From Treponema bryantii (GTDB taxonomy: Bacteria > Spirochaetota > Spirochaetia > Treponematales > Treponemataceae), in contig NZ_FORI01000007.1 in assembly GCF_900113965.1 (NCBI RefSeq), positions 62,001-126,000 of the forward strand: 64,000 nt of DNA. The letters are read 5' to 3'. The notes beneath the pieces were generated by a model, which was given only the letters and a program-made list of their open reading frames with translations, was not told the DNA's origin and did no database searches. The translations under genes were made by a program, and so were the position numbers. Shown piece after piece: positions 42,586-50,529 of this stretch (within the stretch, counting starts at the first letter, position 1; every line of letters starts with the position of its first letter).

Positions 42586-43341
42586 ATGTATAAATTTATC
42601 GTAAAGCATATTGTAACGATAGCAAGTATTTTTCCAGTAGCACTGTTGTTCATTCCGCTGCCTGAACTCGCGCTGAATATTGCGTACATACTGCTCTGGG
42701 GATTATGTATGTTCCTGATGGCTATTGTACGTAGTAGTAATGAGAAACTGCTGCCGCTGCCACGAATGATTCTCTTTCTGTCATTGGCTATACTTGGTAT
42801 CGAAATCTCTTATACAAGAATCATTCTTACATATGAAATGCATATCCGTATGAATCCGGAGACCTGTTTCAAGTTTATGTACATCATCAATATCATAGTA
42901 GCAGTTACACTTTTAGGCCTTTCTTATCATTTTGTCATAAAGAGGGGGACTAAAGCAGCAGAAGTTACAGCCCGATTTGCATTAGATACTATGAATCAAA
43001 GACTTTTCGATATTGATAATAAACTTAATACTGGTGAAATAACAGAAGAAGAGGCTGAACAGCAGAAAGAGAAGGTCAGACAGGATATTGATTTTTTCTG
43101 CAACCTGGATGGCAGTTCTAGATTTCTGGCAGGTAATATGAAGGCCCTGATATTCATTTATGTGCTTTCAATCGTGGGCGGCTGTTTATATGGAGTTCTT
43201 AAAAACGCTTATTCAATTCAGGATGCTCTGAACATCGTCAGTCTTCCTGCACTGCTGTCTACAATCTGCGGTTCAATGTGTATAACAATTCTTGCCTCAT
43301 GTGTAAGCTACAGTCTGATGAACGCAAAAGAATCACAGTGA
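42586..43341 (+). CDS. FlhA/SctV-like membrane domain protein 2 (FHIPEP family, no cytoplasmic domain)
   Basis: 251 residues, GGAGG seven bases before the ATG. Membrane segments at about 8-48, 60-82 and 96-116; the loop VTARFALDTMNQRLFDIDNK (128-147)...GEITEEEAEQQKE...NLDGSSRFLAGN (173-184) is even closer to FlhA than in copy 1; segments from 186-245 follow, with SIVGGCLYG like the FlhA IxGGLxIG helix. The Asp of LDG (D175) is kept. The soluble FlhA C-domain is absent. The final codons lie in a 22-bp repeat (43333-43354). Copy 1 and copy 2 are diverged from each other, so duplication is not recent. Confidence 0.8.
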   Translation: MYKFIVKHIVTIASIFPVALLFIPLPELALNIAYILLWGLCMFLMAIVRSSNEKLLPLPRMILFLSLAILGIEISYTRIILTYEMHIRMNPETCFKFMYIINIIVAVTLLGLSYHFVIKRGTKAAEVTARFALDTMNQRLFDIDNKLNTGEITEEEAEQQKEKVRQDIDFFCNLDGSSRFLAGNMKALIFIYVLSIVGGCLYGVLKNAYSIQDALNIVSLPALLSTICGSMCITILASCVSYSLMNAKESQ

Positions 43342-43354
43342 CACAATCGTCCCG
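43333..43354. repeat. 22-bp direct repeat, copy 1 (copy 2 at 43922-43943)
   Basis: TCACAGTGACACAATCGTCC+CG is identical at 43333-43354 and 43922-43943. A second shared segment (CATA-AGTTTACTG...CGTTTT-CAAC) follows at about 43418-43450 and 44129-44154. The first region is therefore a collapsed copy of the junction between the 69-residue gene and the WYL2 3' end. Confidence 0.75.
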
Positions 43355-43379
43355 TTTATTGCTATCTACATACTGAGAG

Positions 43380-43408
43380 ACTCGGCATACTTGTAAGTTA
43401 TGCCGAGT
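43380..43408 (+). terminator. hairpin after the second FlhA-like gene
   Basis: ACTCGGCATA (43380-43389), 9-nt loop, TATGCCGAGT (43399-43408), then TTTCG. A 10-bp perfect stem with a weak T tract; likely terminator of the FlhA-like transcript. Confidence 0.6.
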
Positions 43409-43456
43409 TTCGTCCCATATAGTTTACTGTGCGCTACTGTACGTTTTGCAACAAAT

Positions 43457-43801
43457 TTAAAAAATTGGTTTTATTGAAAGATAATTATTTTCTATTTCTG
43501 ATAGAACACCAATATAATGAGCTTTATTAAAATATATTTTTATTCCAACAACATCATCCTTTTTGATGTAAAAAACATATCGGCCATCAAAAACAATTTT
43601 ACATAAATCTTTGTTGATTGCGACAATTTCGGTTATAACACGATAGTCATCTCTTTGAGTAAAAGACCAATATGCATGATCATTTATCACAAATTCAGAG
43701 ACTTGTTCACCAACATATACTTTTGGATCTTTACTATTGTTTTGAGCAAAAATAAAGTATACACCAAAAAGAAGAATAAAACACAATATAGCTTTTTTCA
43801 T
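43457..43801 (-). CDS. small secreted protein
   Basis: 114 residues from the ATG at 43801 (GGGAGA upstream). Signal peptide to FAQ at about residue 20. The mature part is beta-rich by eye (KVYVGEQVSEF, IVFDGRYVFYIKKDDVVGIK). Its size, signal and YIKKDDVVGI-like segment resemble the 51524 protein (YYVRPGDVISV). It lies between the two repeat copies and may have been inserted there. Confidence 0.55.
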   Translation of the reverse strand: MKKAILCFILLFGVYFIFAQNNSKDPKVYVGEQVSEFVINDHAYWSFTQRDDYRVITEIVAINKDLCKIVFDGRYVFYIKKDDVVGIKIYFNKAHYIGVLSEIENNYLSIKPIF

Positions 43802-43921
43802 TATTCTCTCCCTCATGAAGACTTTTAATCAACTACTAAAAGAATATTGTATAGTATCCAAAAACACAAATAATCTTTTGTTATACTATTTTAATAACAT
43901 TCTCCATTAAACATTATTGAT

Positions 43922-44131
43922 TCACAGTGACACAATCGTCCCGCCAAACACCTTCTTCACAATATGAACAGGTAGTGGGAGTTCAAAGTCTATTTTTTGC
44001 AGGAGGCGCTGCTCTTCCAGGGAGTATTTGACTTTGTCTTCGGTGTACAGGATGCCGGTGAAATTGTTGATTGCAATCTGCATGTTGAGAGATTCGACAA
44101 ACTTGTAGGTCCAACCGGGTTTTTGTTCCAT
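43922..44131 (-). CDS. small hypothetical protein following WYL2
   Basis: 69 residues, ATG three bases after the WYL2 stop. EQKPGWTYKFVESLNMQIAI and KYSLEEQRLLQKIDFELPLP give a compact alpha/beta look. Its C-terminal codons are the 22-bp repeat. Probably cotranscribed with WYL2; function unknown. Confidence 0.5.
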   Translation of the reverse strand: MEQKPGWTYKFVESLNMQIAINNFTGILYTEDKVKYSLEEQRLLQKIDFELPLPVHIVKKVFGGTIVSL

Positions 44132-44134
44132 AGT

Positions 44135-45124
44135 TTACTGCACGTTTTTCAACATCTTTTTGAGTTCGGCTTTGTAGGCATCCTTCAATTCTGGCGGATT
44201 CAAAATCTGGACTGCTGAACCGAAGCGGAGAATCCAGTAAAGGGTTTCCTGGAACTGATTTGACTCGAAGCTGAGATAGACACTTCCATCCTCGTTCTGG
44301 CGGCAAACCTGATTTTTGTGCCAGGTGCGCTCGAGGATATACGTGTTTATAGACTTATCAAAAAGAAGCTCGATTTTGATGGCTTCGGTTTCGTTGTTCC
44401 AGATTCCAAAGTATGGGTCGATGTGAACCTTCTTTTCATAATCAGGATCTGGAGTAAAAGCATCGCAAAGCACAATATCCTTCATGCGTGAAAGATTGTA
44501 GGTGCTGTATTTATTGTGTTTATGGCAGAAGCCGATAGCATACCAGTCGCCTTTCTGGCAGTAAATCTTATACGGGTCAAGCGAGTGGGGCGTATGCTCT
44601 GTACTGCTGATAGAACGGTAGCCAAAGCTGATAGTTTTATGCTGTTTAATTGCTTCAAAGATTTTATGGAAAACATCATTATCGATATTTGGAATAGGGT
44701 CAGAAATAAACTGAACTTCGTTGAGCAGGGAAGTTTGAACCTGAACCTGATTTGGAAGCATCTGAGAAATTGTATCGTAAACCTTTGTGATAGTTTCCTT
44801 GAGGGGTGTGTTGTCATAGCGCTCGAGTAGAGGAAGAATGCCAGCCATGGCCACAACTTCACCTTCGCTCACAAGGACGTTGCGTACAAAGAAGGTTTCG
44901 TCAGTAAAGTAATACCCCTTATGTATGCGATCGTATTCAATCGGTGCGTTGTAATAAAGCTTGAGCTCATCGATATTGCGCAGAATGGTTCGTCTTGAAA
45001 CTTCGAGTTCCTTCATAAGACGTTCCACACTAGGATAATTCATATTCTGAATTGCTTTTTCAAGCTGCAGGAGCCTGAGTGATTTTGCATGACTTTCTCT
45101 TTGTTCTCTTTTTTTGTTTGCCAT
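44135..45124 (-). CDS. WYL-domain transcriptional regulator 2
   Basis: 329 residues. HTH near 10-60 (SVERLMKELEVSRRTILRNI), WYL domain near 165-225 (ISFGYRS, DPYKIYCQKGDWYAIGFC), WCX-like C-terminus. The start is preceded by TATAAT (minus strand, 45138-45133) only 8 nt away and no Shine-Dalgarno, so the mRNA is probably leaderless. It has no CTATCA palindrome and is a candidate trans-acting regulator of the regulon, though that link is inference. Confidence 0.85.
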   Translation of the reverse strand: MANKKREQRESHAKSLRLLQLEKAIQNMNYPSVERLMKELEVSRRTILRNIDELKLYYNAPIEYDRIHKGYYFTDETFFVRNVLVSEGEVVAMAGILPLLERYDNTPLKETITKVYDTISQMLPNQVQVQTSLLNEVQFISDPIPNIDNDVFHKIFEAIKQHKTISFGYRSISSTEHTPHSLDPYKIYCQKGDWYAIGFCHKHNKYSTYNLSRMKDIVLCDAFTPDPDYEKKVHIDPYFGIWNNETEAIKIELLFDKSINTYILERTWHKNQVCRQNEDGSVYLSFESNQFQETLYWILRFGSAVQILNPPELKDAYKAELKKMLKNVQ

Positions 45125-45208
45125 AATTTACTATTATACCACACAAATTAAGAAAATCTTTGATAATTATTCAAAATCACTTGTAAAATCAAACTCAGGC
45201 TTGGTCTT

Positions 45209-46651
45209 TTAATCTATAAAGAGCTCAATGTTTTGAATATTTTGATAAGTTACCGACATGAAGTTCTTAGGTAGCTTCCATGGAGTTTCCGAGATTTCCC
45301 TTTTACCTCGGAAGTTCTGCCAGCCAATAAAGTATTCCCTTGGAGAGAAGAGGGCAATCTTATGACCGGTCTTATCGTCAGTATGCATGGTCCTGTTAAA
45401 TACCAGGTTTATTGCATCTTCAACGTTACGAGGATCATCATTGCATTCCGAAAGGATTTCTTCCTTGATATCATCTGATAAAACTGCAGGTAAAAACTCC
45501 TTTTCCATATTGTTGTTTTCGAGCCAGTTCTGATAGAAGCTATCTATTACATATTCCTTCATCTGTTCATGAGTATAATTTTGAATCTGAAATACTTTTA
45601 AACGATTTATGATTGGAGCCGGAACATTCTCAAGTGTGTTAGCGGTAAAGATATAGTTTACTCCAGATGCATCAACATTTAATTCGATAAAATTATCATA
45701 AAAACGTCGAGCTGTATTCTTCTCAAGTATAGAATAGAAAACAGTTTCAATTGAATAATTCTGTTTAGCATGAACCTTATCAAGTTCATCAAAATGAATA
45801 ACAGGATTTTTTAATGGTCCATGCTCTGAGTTTTTAAACATAGATTCAATTATGAGGCCGTGCTTTGCATGTGTATATTCTGGGTTGCTGCCGGAAATTG
45901 CAAAATTTGGAACATCGTTCCCTAAATCAATTTTAACAGCTTTTTTCCCGAGCAAAATAACACATAAATCTGTTACAAAGCTTGTCTTTCCACAACCAGG
46001 GCCTCCAACCAATACAAAAGGACGAAAACCAAGTTCCTTGTGCTTTCTTAATTCTGAAGCTTCAAAGCATTGTAAAAGATAATCAATTACCTCTCCCATA
46101 TTTGGATATTTCTTTTTGAGATTGATTACCTGTGCCTTCTTTTCTGGAGTTACAACAATATAAGATACCTGCCCTGTAAGACGTTCAATAGCATCCTGTA
46201 CATCACCCTTTTTATCGGTAGTATTATGTTCAAGATGCATTTCGGCTTCATGCTCATCAATTAGAGATTCTTCTGTAGTTTTTCCAAACCATCCGGGAAT
46301 CCTTGAATTGTTAAAAAGATATTTAATTGACTTGCCCTTGCAAACAGGACAGTAGTCTTCTCCTCGCTTTACCTTACGTCCAAAAGAAAACTTTTGACAA
46401 GTTTTACAGTATTTTAGAGTAACTTCTGAGTTATCAATAAATTTAAGAGTTCCATCCTCATAAATCCTTATCATATTGATAGGCGCTTGCTCTGAAGTTT
46501 TAGAGTTTGGAACCAGTGAGTCATCTTCGTAAATTATATAACCGGAATCTTCAAGTGAGAAAATTCCATCCTTATTATAATAGGTTGCTTTAATCTTGAG
46601 TTCATCAAGAATTTCTGCCAGTCTTCTTTGTACATCAGTTTTGTATTCCAT
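45209..46651 (-). CDS. Lon-like AAA+ ATPase with zinc finger, no protease domain
   Basis: 480 residues, GAGGAG seven bases before the ATG. A four-Cys zinc finger (C82, C85, C101, C104) precedes an AAA+ module: Walker A GGPGCGKTS near 214, Walker B VIHFDELDKV, sensor FTANTLENVP and arginine-finger region. The order of motifs (KVHAKQ..., ENVPAPIINRL) is that of Lon AAA domains, but the Lon protease Ser-Lys region is missing. It follows another AAA+ gene by 23 bases, so the two ATPases are likely partners. Confidence 0.75.
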   Translation of the reverse strand: MEYKTDVQRRLAEILDELKIKATYYNKDGIFSLEDSGYIIYEDDSLVPNSKTSEQAPINMIRIYEDGTLKFIDNSEVTLKYCKTCQKFSFGRKVKRGEDYCPVCKGKSIKYLFNNSRIPGWFGKTTEESLIDEHEAEMHLEHNTTDKKGDVQDAIERLTGQVSYIVVTPEKKAQVINLKKKYPNMGEVIDYLLQCFEASELRKHKELGFRPFVLVGGPGCGKTSFVTDLCVILLGKKAVKIDLGNDVPNFAISGSNPEYTHAKHGLIIESMFKNSEHGPLKNPVIHFDELDKVHAKQNYSIETVFYSILEKNTARRFYDNFIELNVDASGVNYIFTANTLENVPAPIINRLKVFQIQNYTHEQMKEYVIDSFYQNWLENNNMEKEFLPAVLSDDIKEEILSECNDDPRNVEDAINLVFNRTMHTDDKTGHKIALFSPREYFIGWQNFRGKREISETPWKLPKNFMSVTYQNIQNIELFID

Positions 46652-46674
46652 ATCATTTCTCCTCTGCCTGGATT

Positions 46675-48828
46675 TTAGTTTCCAAAGCCAATTTTATTTG
46701 ATTCATAACTCCGCTTCTTATCGCGAACAATTTTACAAAGCTCTTCGGTGATATAAACCGAATTTCGTTTTTCTGGAGCAAGGAAGCGCAGCTTTCCGTT
46801 TAAGGTAGCAAAGTCTCCAGGTGTCACTTCTCCTGAGTTATATATTTTCAGAACCTGAGCATCATCAATCTCGAAGGAAGAAAAATAACTTTTACATAAG
46901 AGACTAACACCTTCTTTTGTAAGAGCCTTAAAGCCAACCTTAAAGTTGAAACGACGGTCCACAGCCTTATCCAGAATGTCTGGTAGGTTTGTGCTGCAAA
47001 AAAGGATTCCAGGATATCGCTCAATCTCAATGAGAAAGGAGTTTACCTTTGAGTCTTCAAAATGATTTACAGAATCTCCTCGGTTGTGAAGGAAGGAATC
47101 TGCTTCATCTACCAGAAGAATTGAATGCTCTTTTGCTGCCTCCTTAAAAAGTCTTGAGATATTTTGTTCTGTCTCTCCAACCCATTTGCTCAGGACTTCT
47201 GAAGGACGTACTATTTTCAACGGCTTGTTCATTTTTTTAGACACTTCTTCTGCATAAGCCGTTTTTCCTCCACCAGATATGCCATACAGCAGTACTTTGA
47301 TTCCGCTTTCTTCGTCATATTCTCCTTTTTGGTACTCATCTGCATTTTTAAGCGCATTAGTAACTTCGTTTATAGGCTCAGTGGTATTTAATGCATCAAC
47401 GCAGTAGTGGGAATTTTTACGAAGCTTATCGTTCTTGTTGCCGTTACTGAATTTATTTCTGAGAAGCTCAAGGGCTTCTTCCTTATTGAGTTTTTGAACA
47501 GACTTAAGAAGCTTAGAAACAGAACTCCATTGATCTGGCGGTATTGCAAGCGAATCACATTCCAGGGCAACATCAACCAGGAGATTTACAGGTAGCTCCT
47601 CCTGCAGATAAAATACTCCAAAACATTCTGCATAGTTTTTCTTTTCCGGAAGCTTCAGCTGAAGGGTATACAGAACATCAATTCCATTTTCAAGGAAGTG
47701 CTCCCGGTCTTCCTCTGTAAAGCTCTCCATAGAAAGAATCACCGGACATTTGACATTTTCTAAGATGGAAGAGTAGCTCTGTTTTTTATTAAAAATTTGT
47801 GCAAGCGGATTTTCTGATTCCTCCTGCAGCAGGAGTTTACATAAGTCTTTATTAATAAAAAGGGCATGATGATTAATCTCTAATGAAAGCACATAAATAT
47901 AAAACTCCATTTCTGCTTTGCTTGTACCCTTATACATCTGTGTAAACTCATAAATTCCGTCAAAGCAATCGTGATAATAATCAGCTAAAAAGTATTCGTT
48001 TCTGTAATCACTATCGCTGCAGATAACCATAAAGCCCTTCAGCTTACGCATTATTTCCAGTTCTTTCTGATTCAATCTGCCGGTTTCTTTGTAATCATAA
48101 ATATCACAACACTTAGGAGGTACAACTCTCCAGCAAATGAAGGCCGGATTTTCATTCATAAAATATGAATAAACATAGCTGCTGATTTTCCAGGGAGCAG
48201 AAAAAAGCCCTAGCTGAATAAGCTCACTGTTAGTCTTTCGAGAATAGGCAAGTTCATCCTTTTTTTTAATCCCGCAAATATGACAGAAAAGATGGGCTTT
48301 ATATTCATCATTTTTATACTCGGGAAAAAGCCAGCCCCATTCTTCATTTGCAATAGCCAGAACAAAGAGAACTCGTTCGGAGTAAGACAGTTCAAGCCCA
48401 TTAAAGAAATCCTTAAAATATTCTTTATCAAGAATTGCTTTTAAGGGATTTGTATCCGGATATTCTTTTTCATTTTTCTTGTCCAAAAGGTAAAGGATAA
48501 TTCCATATTTCTGATAGTCCTCTTCAAGATCCTTACTTAAAGAAGTAACTACCTCATCCAGATCAAAACCATCACCATGCTTTAAGCCTTCATATTTTTC
48601 ATGCTCAGAAGTTTTTAGAACTGAAAGATAAATATCGCTCAAGGCAATTATTGAGTCGTGATCTAGAACTCCTCTAATAAAGTCCTTTGCCAATTCGTTT
48701 TTTTCAAGGTTAATCTGCTGATAGTTTTTAATATAAATGTAGGATGATAAAGCTTTATCCTGGAAATTTAGACAAGCATTATCTGTTTCTTTTTTCATAA
48801 GACCACTGTATGAATTACTAACTTCCAT
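46675..48828 (-). CDS. large AAA+ ATPase with unrecognised 500-residue N-terminus
   Basis: 717 residues from the ATG at 48828, seven bases after GAGGTGA. Walker A GISGGGKT near 514, SKWVGETEQNISRLF, Walker B ILLVDEADSFL, sensor FCSTNLPD and DKAVDRRF place it in the classical AAA clade like the 27543 protein. The N-terminal part is acidic and helical without known domains. It is paired with the Lon-like gene and divergent from the exported protein gene at 49028. Confidence 0.75.
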   Translation of the reverse strand: MEVSNSYSGLMKKETDNACLNFQDKALSSYIYIKNYQQINLEKNELAKDFIRGVLDHDSIIALSDIYLSVLKTSEHEKYEGLKHGDGFDLDEVVTSLSKDLEEDYQKYGIILYLLDKKNEKEYPDTNPLKAILDKEYFKDFFNGLELSYSERVLFVLAIANEEWGWLFPEYKNDEYKAHLFCHICGIKKKDELAYSRKTNSELIQLGLFSAPWKISSYVYSYFMNENPAFICWRVVPPKCCDIYDYKETGRLNQKELEIMRKLKGFMVICSDSDYRNEYFLADYYHDCFDGIYEFTQMYKGTSKAEMEFYIYVLSLEINHHALFINKDLCKLLLQEESENPLAQIFNKKQSYSSILENVKCPVILSMESFTEEDREHFLENGIDVLYTLQLKLPEKKNYAECFGVFYLQEELPVNLLVDVALECDSLAIPPDQWSSVSKLLKSVQKLNKEEALELLRNKFSNGNKNDKLRKNSHYCVDALNTTEPINEVTNALKNADEYQKGEYDEESGIKVLLYGISGGGKTAYAEEVSKKMNKPLKIVRPSEVLSKWVGETEQNISRLFKEAAKEHSILLVDEADSFLHNRGDSVNHFEDSKVNSFLIEIERYPGILFCSTNLPDILDKAVDRRFNFKVGFKALTKEGVSLLCKSYFSSFEIDDAQVLKIYNSGEVTPGDFATLNGKLRFLAPEKRNSVYITEELCKIVRDKKRSYESNKIGFGN

Positions 48829-48883
48829 TTCATCACCTCGCTTCTTCAAAATCTATGCTTCAACAATAATGCAGGTTTTGGAG

Positions 48884-48957
48884 TTTGTAATTAAAGCAAG
48901 ACTTGAATCAAGCCAGACTTTAAAAACGTCATTTTCAAGCAACGCTTTAATTACAAA
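48884..48957. repeat. 24-nt imperfect inverted repeat between divergent genes
   Basis: TTTGTAATTAAAGC+AAGA+CTTGAA (48884-48907) pairs with TTCAAG+CAAC+GCTTTAATTACAAA (48934-48957), with four central mismatches and a 26-nt loop. It lies upstream of both the AAA+ gene and the exported protein and may be an operator pair or RNA hairpin. An ORF reading through it from 48869 is not supported. Confidence 0.6.
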
Positions 48958-49027
48958 GCAGAGAAAAGCTCTTACACTAGGGCCAACTCAGCAGTTGCTG
49001 GAAATAAAAAAATCCCTGGAGGATGAT

Positions 49028-49915
49028 ATGAAAAAAATCATTTTAATTACAATTTCGTGTGCTGTTCTTGCAAGCAGTCTTTTTGCAAAATCAAATAGTC
49101 TTCTCGGAAATATCGAAAAGCTTTCTAATAGTCTGGACAAAACAGAAATCAAGGGAGTAGAGGGAACAATCCCAGAAGGAAAGACTCTTCGCGGTGGAGT
49201 AAGACTTCTTCTCGACATTAAGCCGGATGCAAGTGACACAAAGGTAAAGGCAATTCTACCGGATGTTCAGTCCATTGACCTTTTAAATGATGTTTACAAA
49301 ATCCATATGAAGGTGATTTCAAAAATTGCAATTGGGCATTCCTGCGAGGAATCTTGGGCCGCAATTTCAAAATCAGAAAATGGCTTCCTTGTAAAAATCG
49401 AAAAGTTCAAGACCTATGCCTGCAATCCAGATGGTTCTTCTGTTGGAGACATTCGTGATATGAGTGCAAAGTATTTTGATAAGCTTGCACAGTGGTATGT
49501 AGATTCACTCATCGAGCTTTGCACAAAAACTTCTGAAGAAGACTTTGCAGCTGCAGATGCAAGTATGCTTACAAACCTGCCATATTATTGTGATGTTGCC
49601 AAGACCGCCGCTAATAAACTGAAGTCAAAGAAATGGTATAACGAGCATCCTATTGAAGGCCTGCCAATTTCCGGAAAATATTATTTCTGGGGAATTGATG
49701 AAAGTAAAACACCGGGCTTTGCTTACGAGCTTAAGTTCGCCTTCGTTGATAAAAATCTGAAGTCATACTTCTTCTCTGTTTTGAGCAACAACGATTCTTA
49801 CATCGACCTTAAAGAAGATACAGCGGTGAACATTAATGGTATAATCCGTTCTGTTTCCTATTCTGATTTTGGAAATGATTATAAAGTTTCAGATATCGTA
49901 ATTGAAGAACGATAG
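49028..49915 (+). CDS. exported hypothetical protein
   Basis: 295 residues from ATG 49028 (GGAGG six bases upstream). Signal peptide KKIILITISCAVLASSLFA. The mature protein has paired Cys (HSCEES, YACNPD, LCTKTS, YYCDVA) that could form disulfides. No family recognised. Divergent from the AAA+ pair. Confidence 0.6.
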   Translation: MKKIILITISCAVLASSLFAKSNSLLGNIEKLSNSLDKTEIKGVEGTIPEGKTLRGGVRLLLDIKPDASDTKVKAILPDVQSIDLLNDVYKIHMKVISKIAIGHSCEESWAAISKSENGFLVKIEKFKTYACNPDGSSVGDIRDMSAKYFDKLAQWYVDSLIELCTKTSEEDFAAADASMLTNLPYYCDVAKTAANKLKSKKWYNEHPIEGLPISGKYYFWGIDESKTPGFAYELKFAFVDKNLKSYFFSVLSNNDSYIDLKEDTAVNINGIIRSVSYSDFGNDYKVSDIVIEER

Positions 49916-49931
49916 GGAAGTGTGTAATCTG

Positions 49932-49966
49932 CCAGAGCCTCGTTCTTAGAACTGGGGCCCTGGTTT
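49932..49966 (+). terminator. candidate terminator after the exported protein
   Basis: CCAGAGCC (49932-49939) pairs with GGCCCTGG (49956-49963) with one mismatch around an inner GTTC-TTA-GAAC stem; only TTT follows. Weak T tract. Confidence 0.4.
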
Positions 49967-50018
49967 CACAAATCAAGTTACAAAAATTCAAGTTGCGCTT
50001 TAATTTAAAAAATAATGA

Positions 50019-50081
50019 TTGACATATGGCATGACATCGTCTATTCTGAAGATGTTAGCACAAGTTGCTTTCATGCCATAT
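50019..50081 (+). promoter_or_regulatory. consensus promoter with inverted-repeat operator for the HTH gene
   Basis: TTGACA (50019-50024), 17-nt spacer, TATTCT (50042-50047). ATATGGCATGA (50024-50034) overlaps the -35/spacer and its exact inverted copy TCATGCCATAT lies at 50071-50081 in the leader. The 11-nt arms are 36 nt apart, an arrangement suited to a looping or two-dimer repressor, most simply the HTH protein encoded at 50212. The leader is about 160 nt. Confidence 0.7.
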
Positions 50082-50211
50082 CTAGTTTAGATATAAGTCC
50101 GTGGTGGCAATACGGAGTTTTGAAAAGATTAATTTCTTTTATTTTTGCATTCAGTTTGAATGCAGAAGGTGTGGCGTTGCTATGCCTAAATCAAAACTCC
50201 AGAGGTATTGT

Positions 50212-50514
50212 ATGAAACAGACTTTTGATTCTAAGCATTTTTTAAATCCAGTAATTCTTCCATCAGAAACAGCAAATAATATTTCCAATTATATCAAGGC
50301 CAGTAATCTTAAGATTAAAGACCTTCAAAATCTTTTTGGTTTTGAACAGCCTCAGGCTATTTATAACTGGCGATCAGGAAAAGATCTGCCAAGTATAGAT
50401 AATCTTGTAAAACTTGCTCACTTTCTTAATACTACAGTAGACACGCTTATTGCCGTTGATCTGCGCGAAAATGAAGCAGTATATGATGTGCCTGATGAAT
50501 TTCAAATCCGATAA
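50212..50514 (+). CDS. XRE-type HTH protein
   Basis: 100 residues from ATG 50212 (AGAGG six bases upstream). LKIKDLQNLFGFEQPQAIYNW...DLPSIDNLVKLAHFLNTTVD is a clean helix-turn-helix. An extension to 50101 is not supported by a ribosome site. Next gene starts 15 bases after the stop, so they share a transcript. Confidence 0.75.
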   Translation: MKQTFDSKHFLNPVILPSETANNISNYIKASNLKIKDLQNLFGFEQPQAIYNWRSGKDLPSIDNLVKLAHFLNTTVDTLIAVDLRENEAVYDVPDEFQIR

Positions 50515-50529
50515 TTAAGAGAGATTATT

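Noticed and set aside
48869-49027. N-terminal extension of the exported protein
   Set aside because: It would bury a clear signal peptide and a GGAGG site and read through an inverted repeat.
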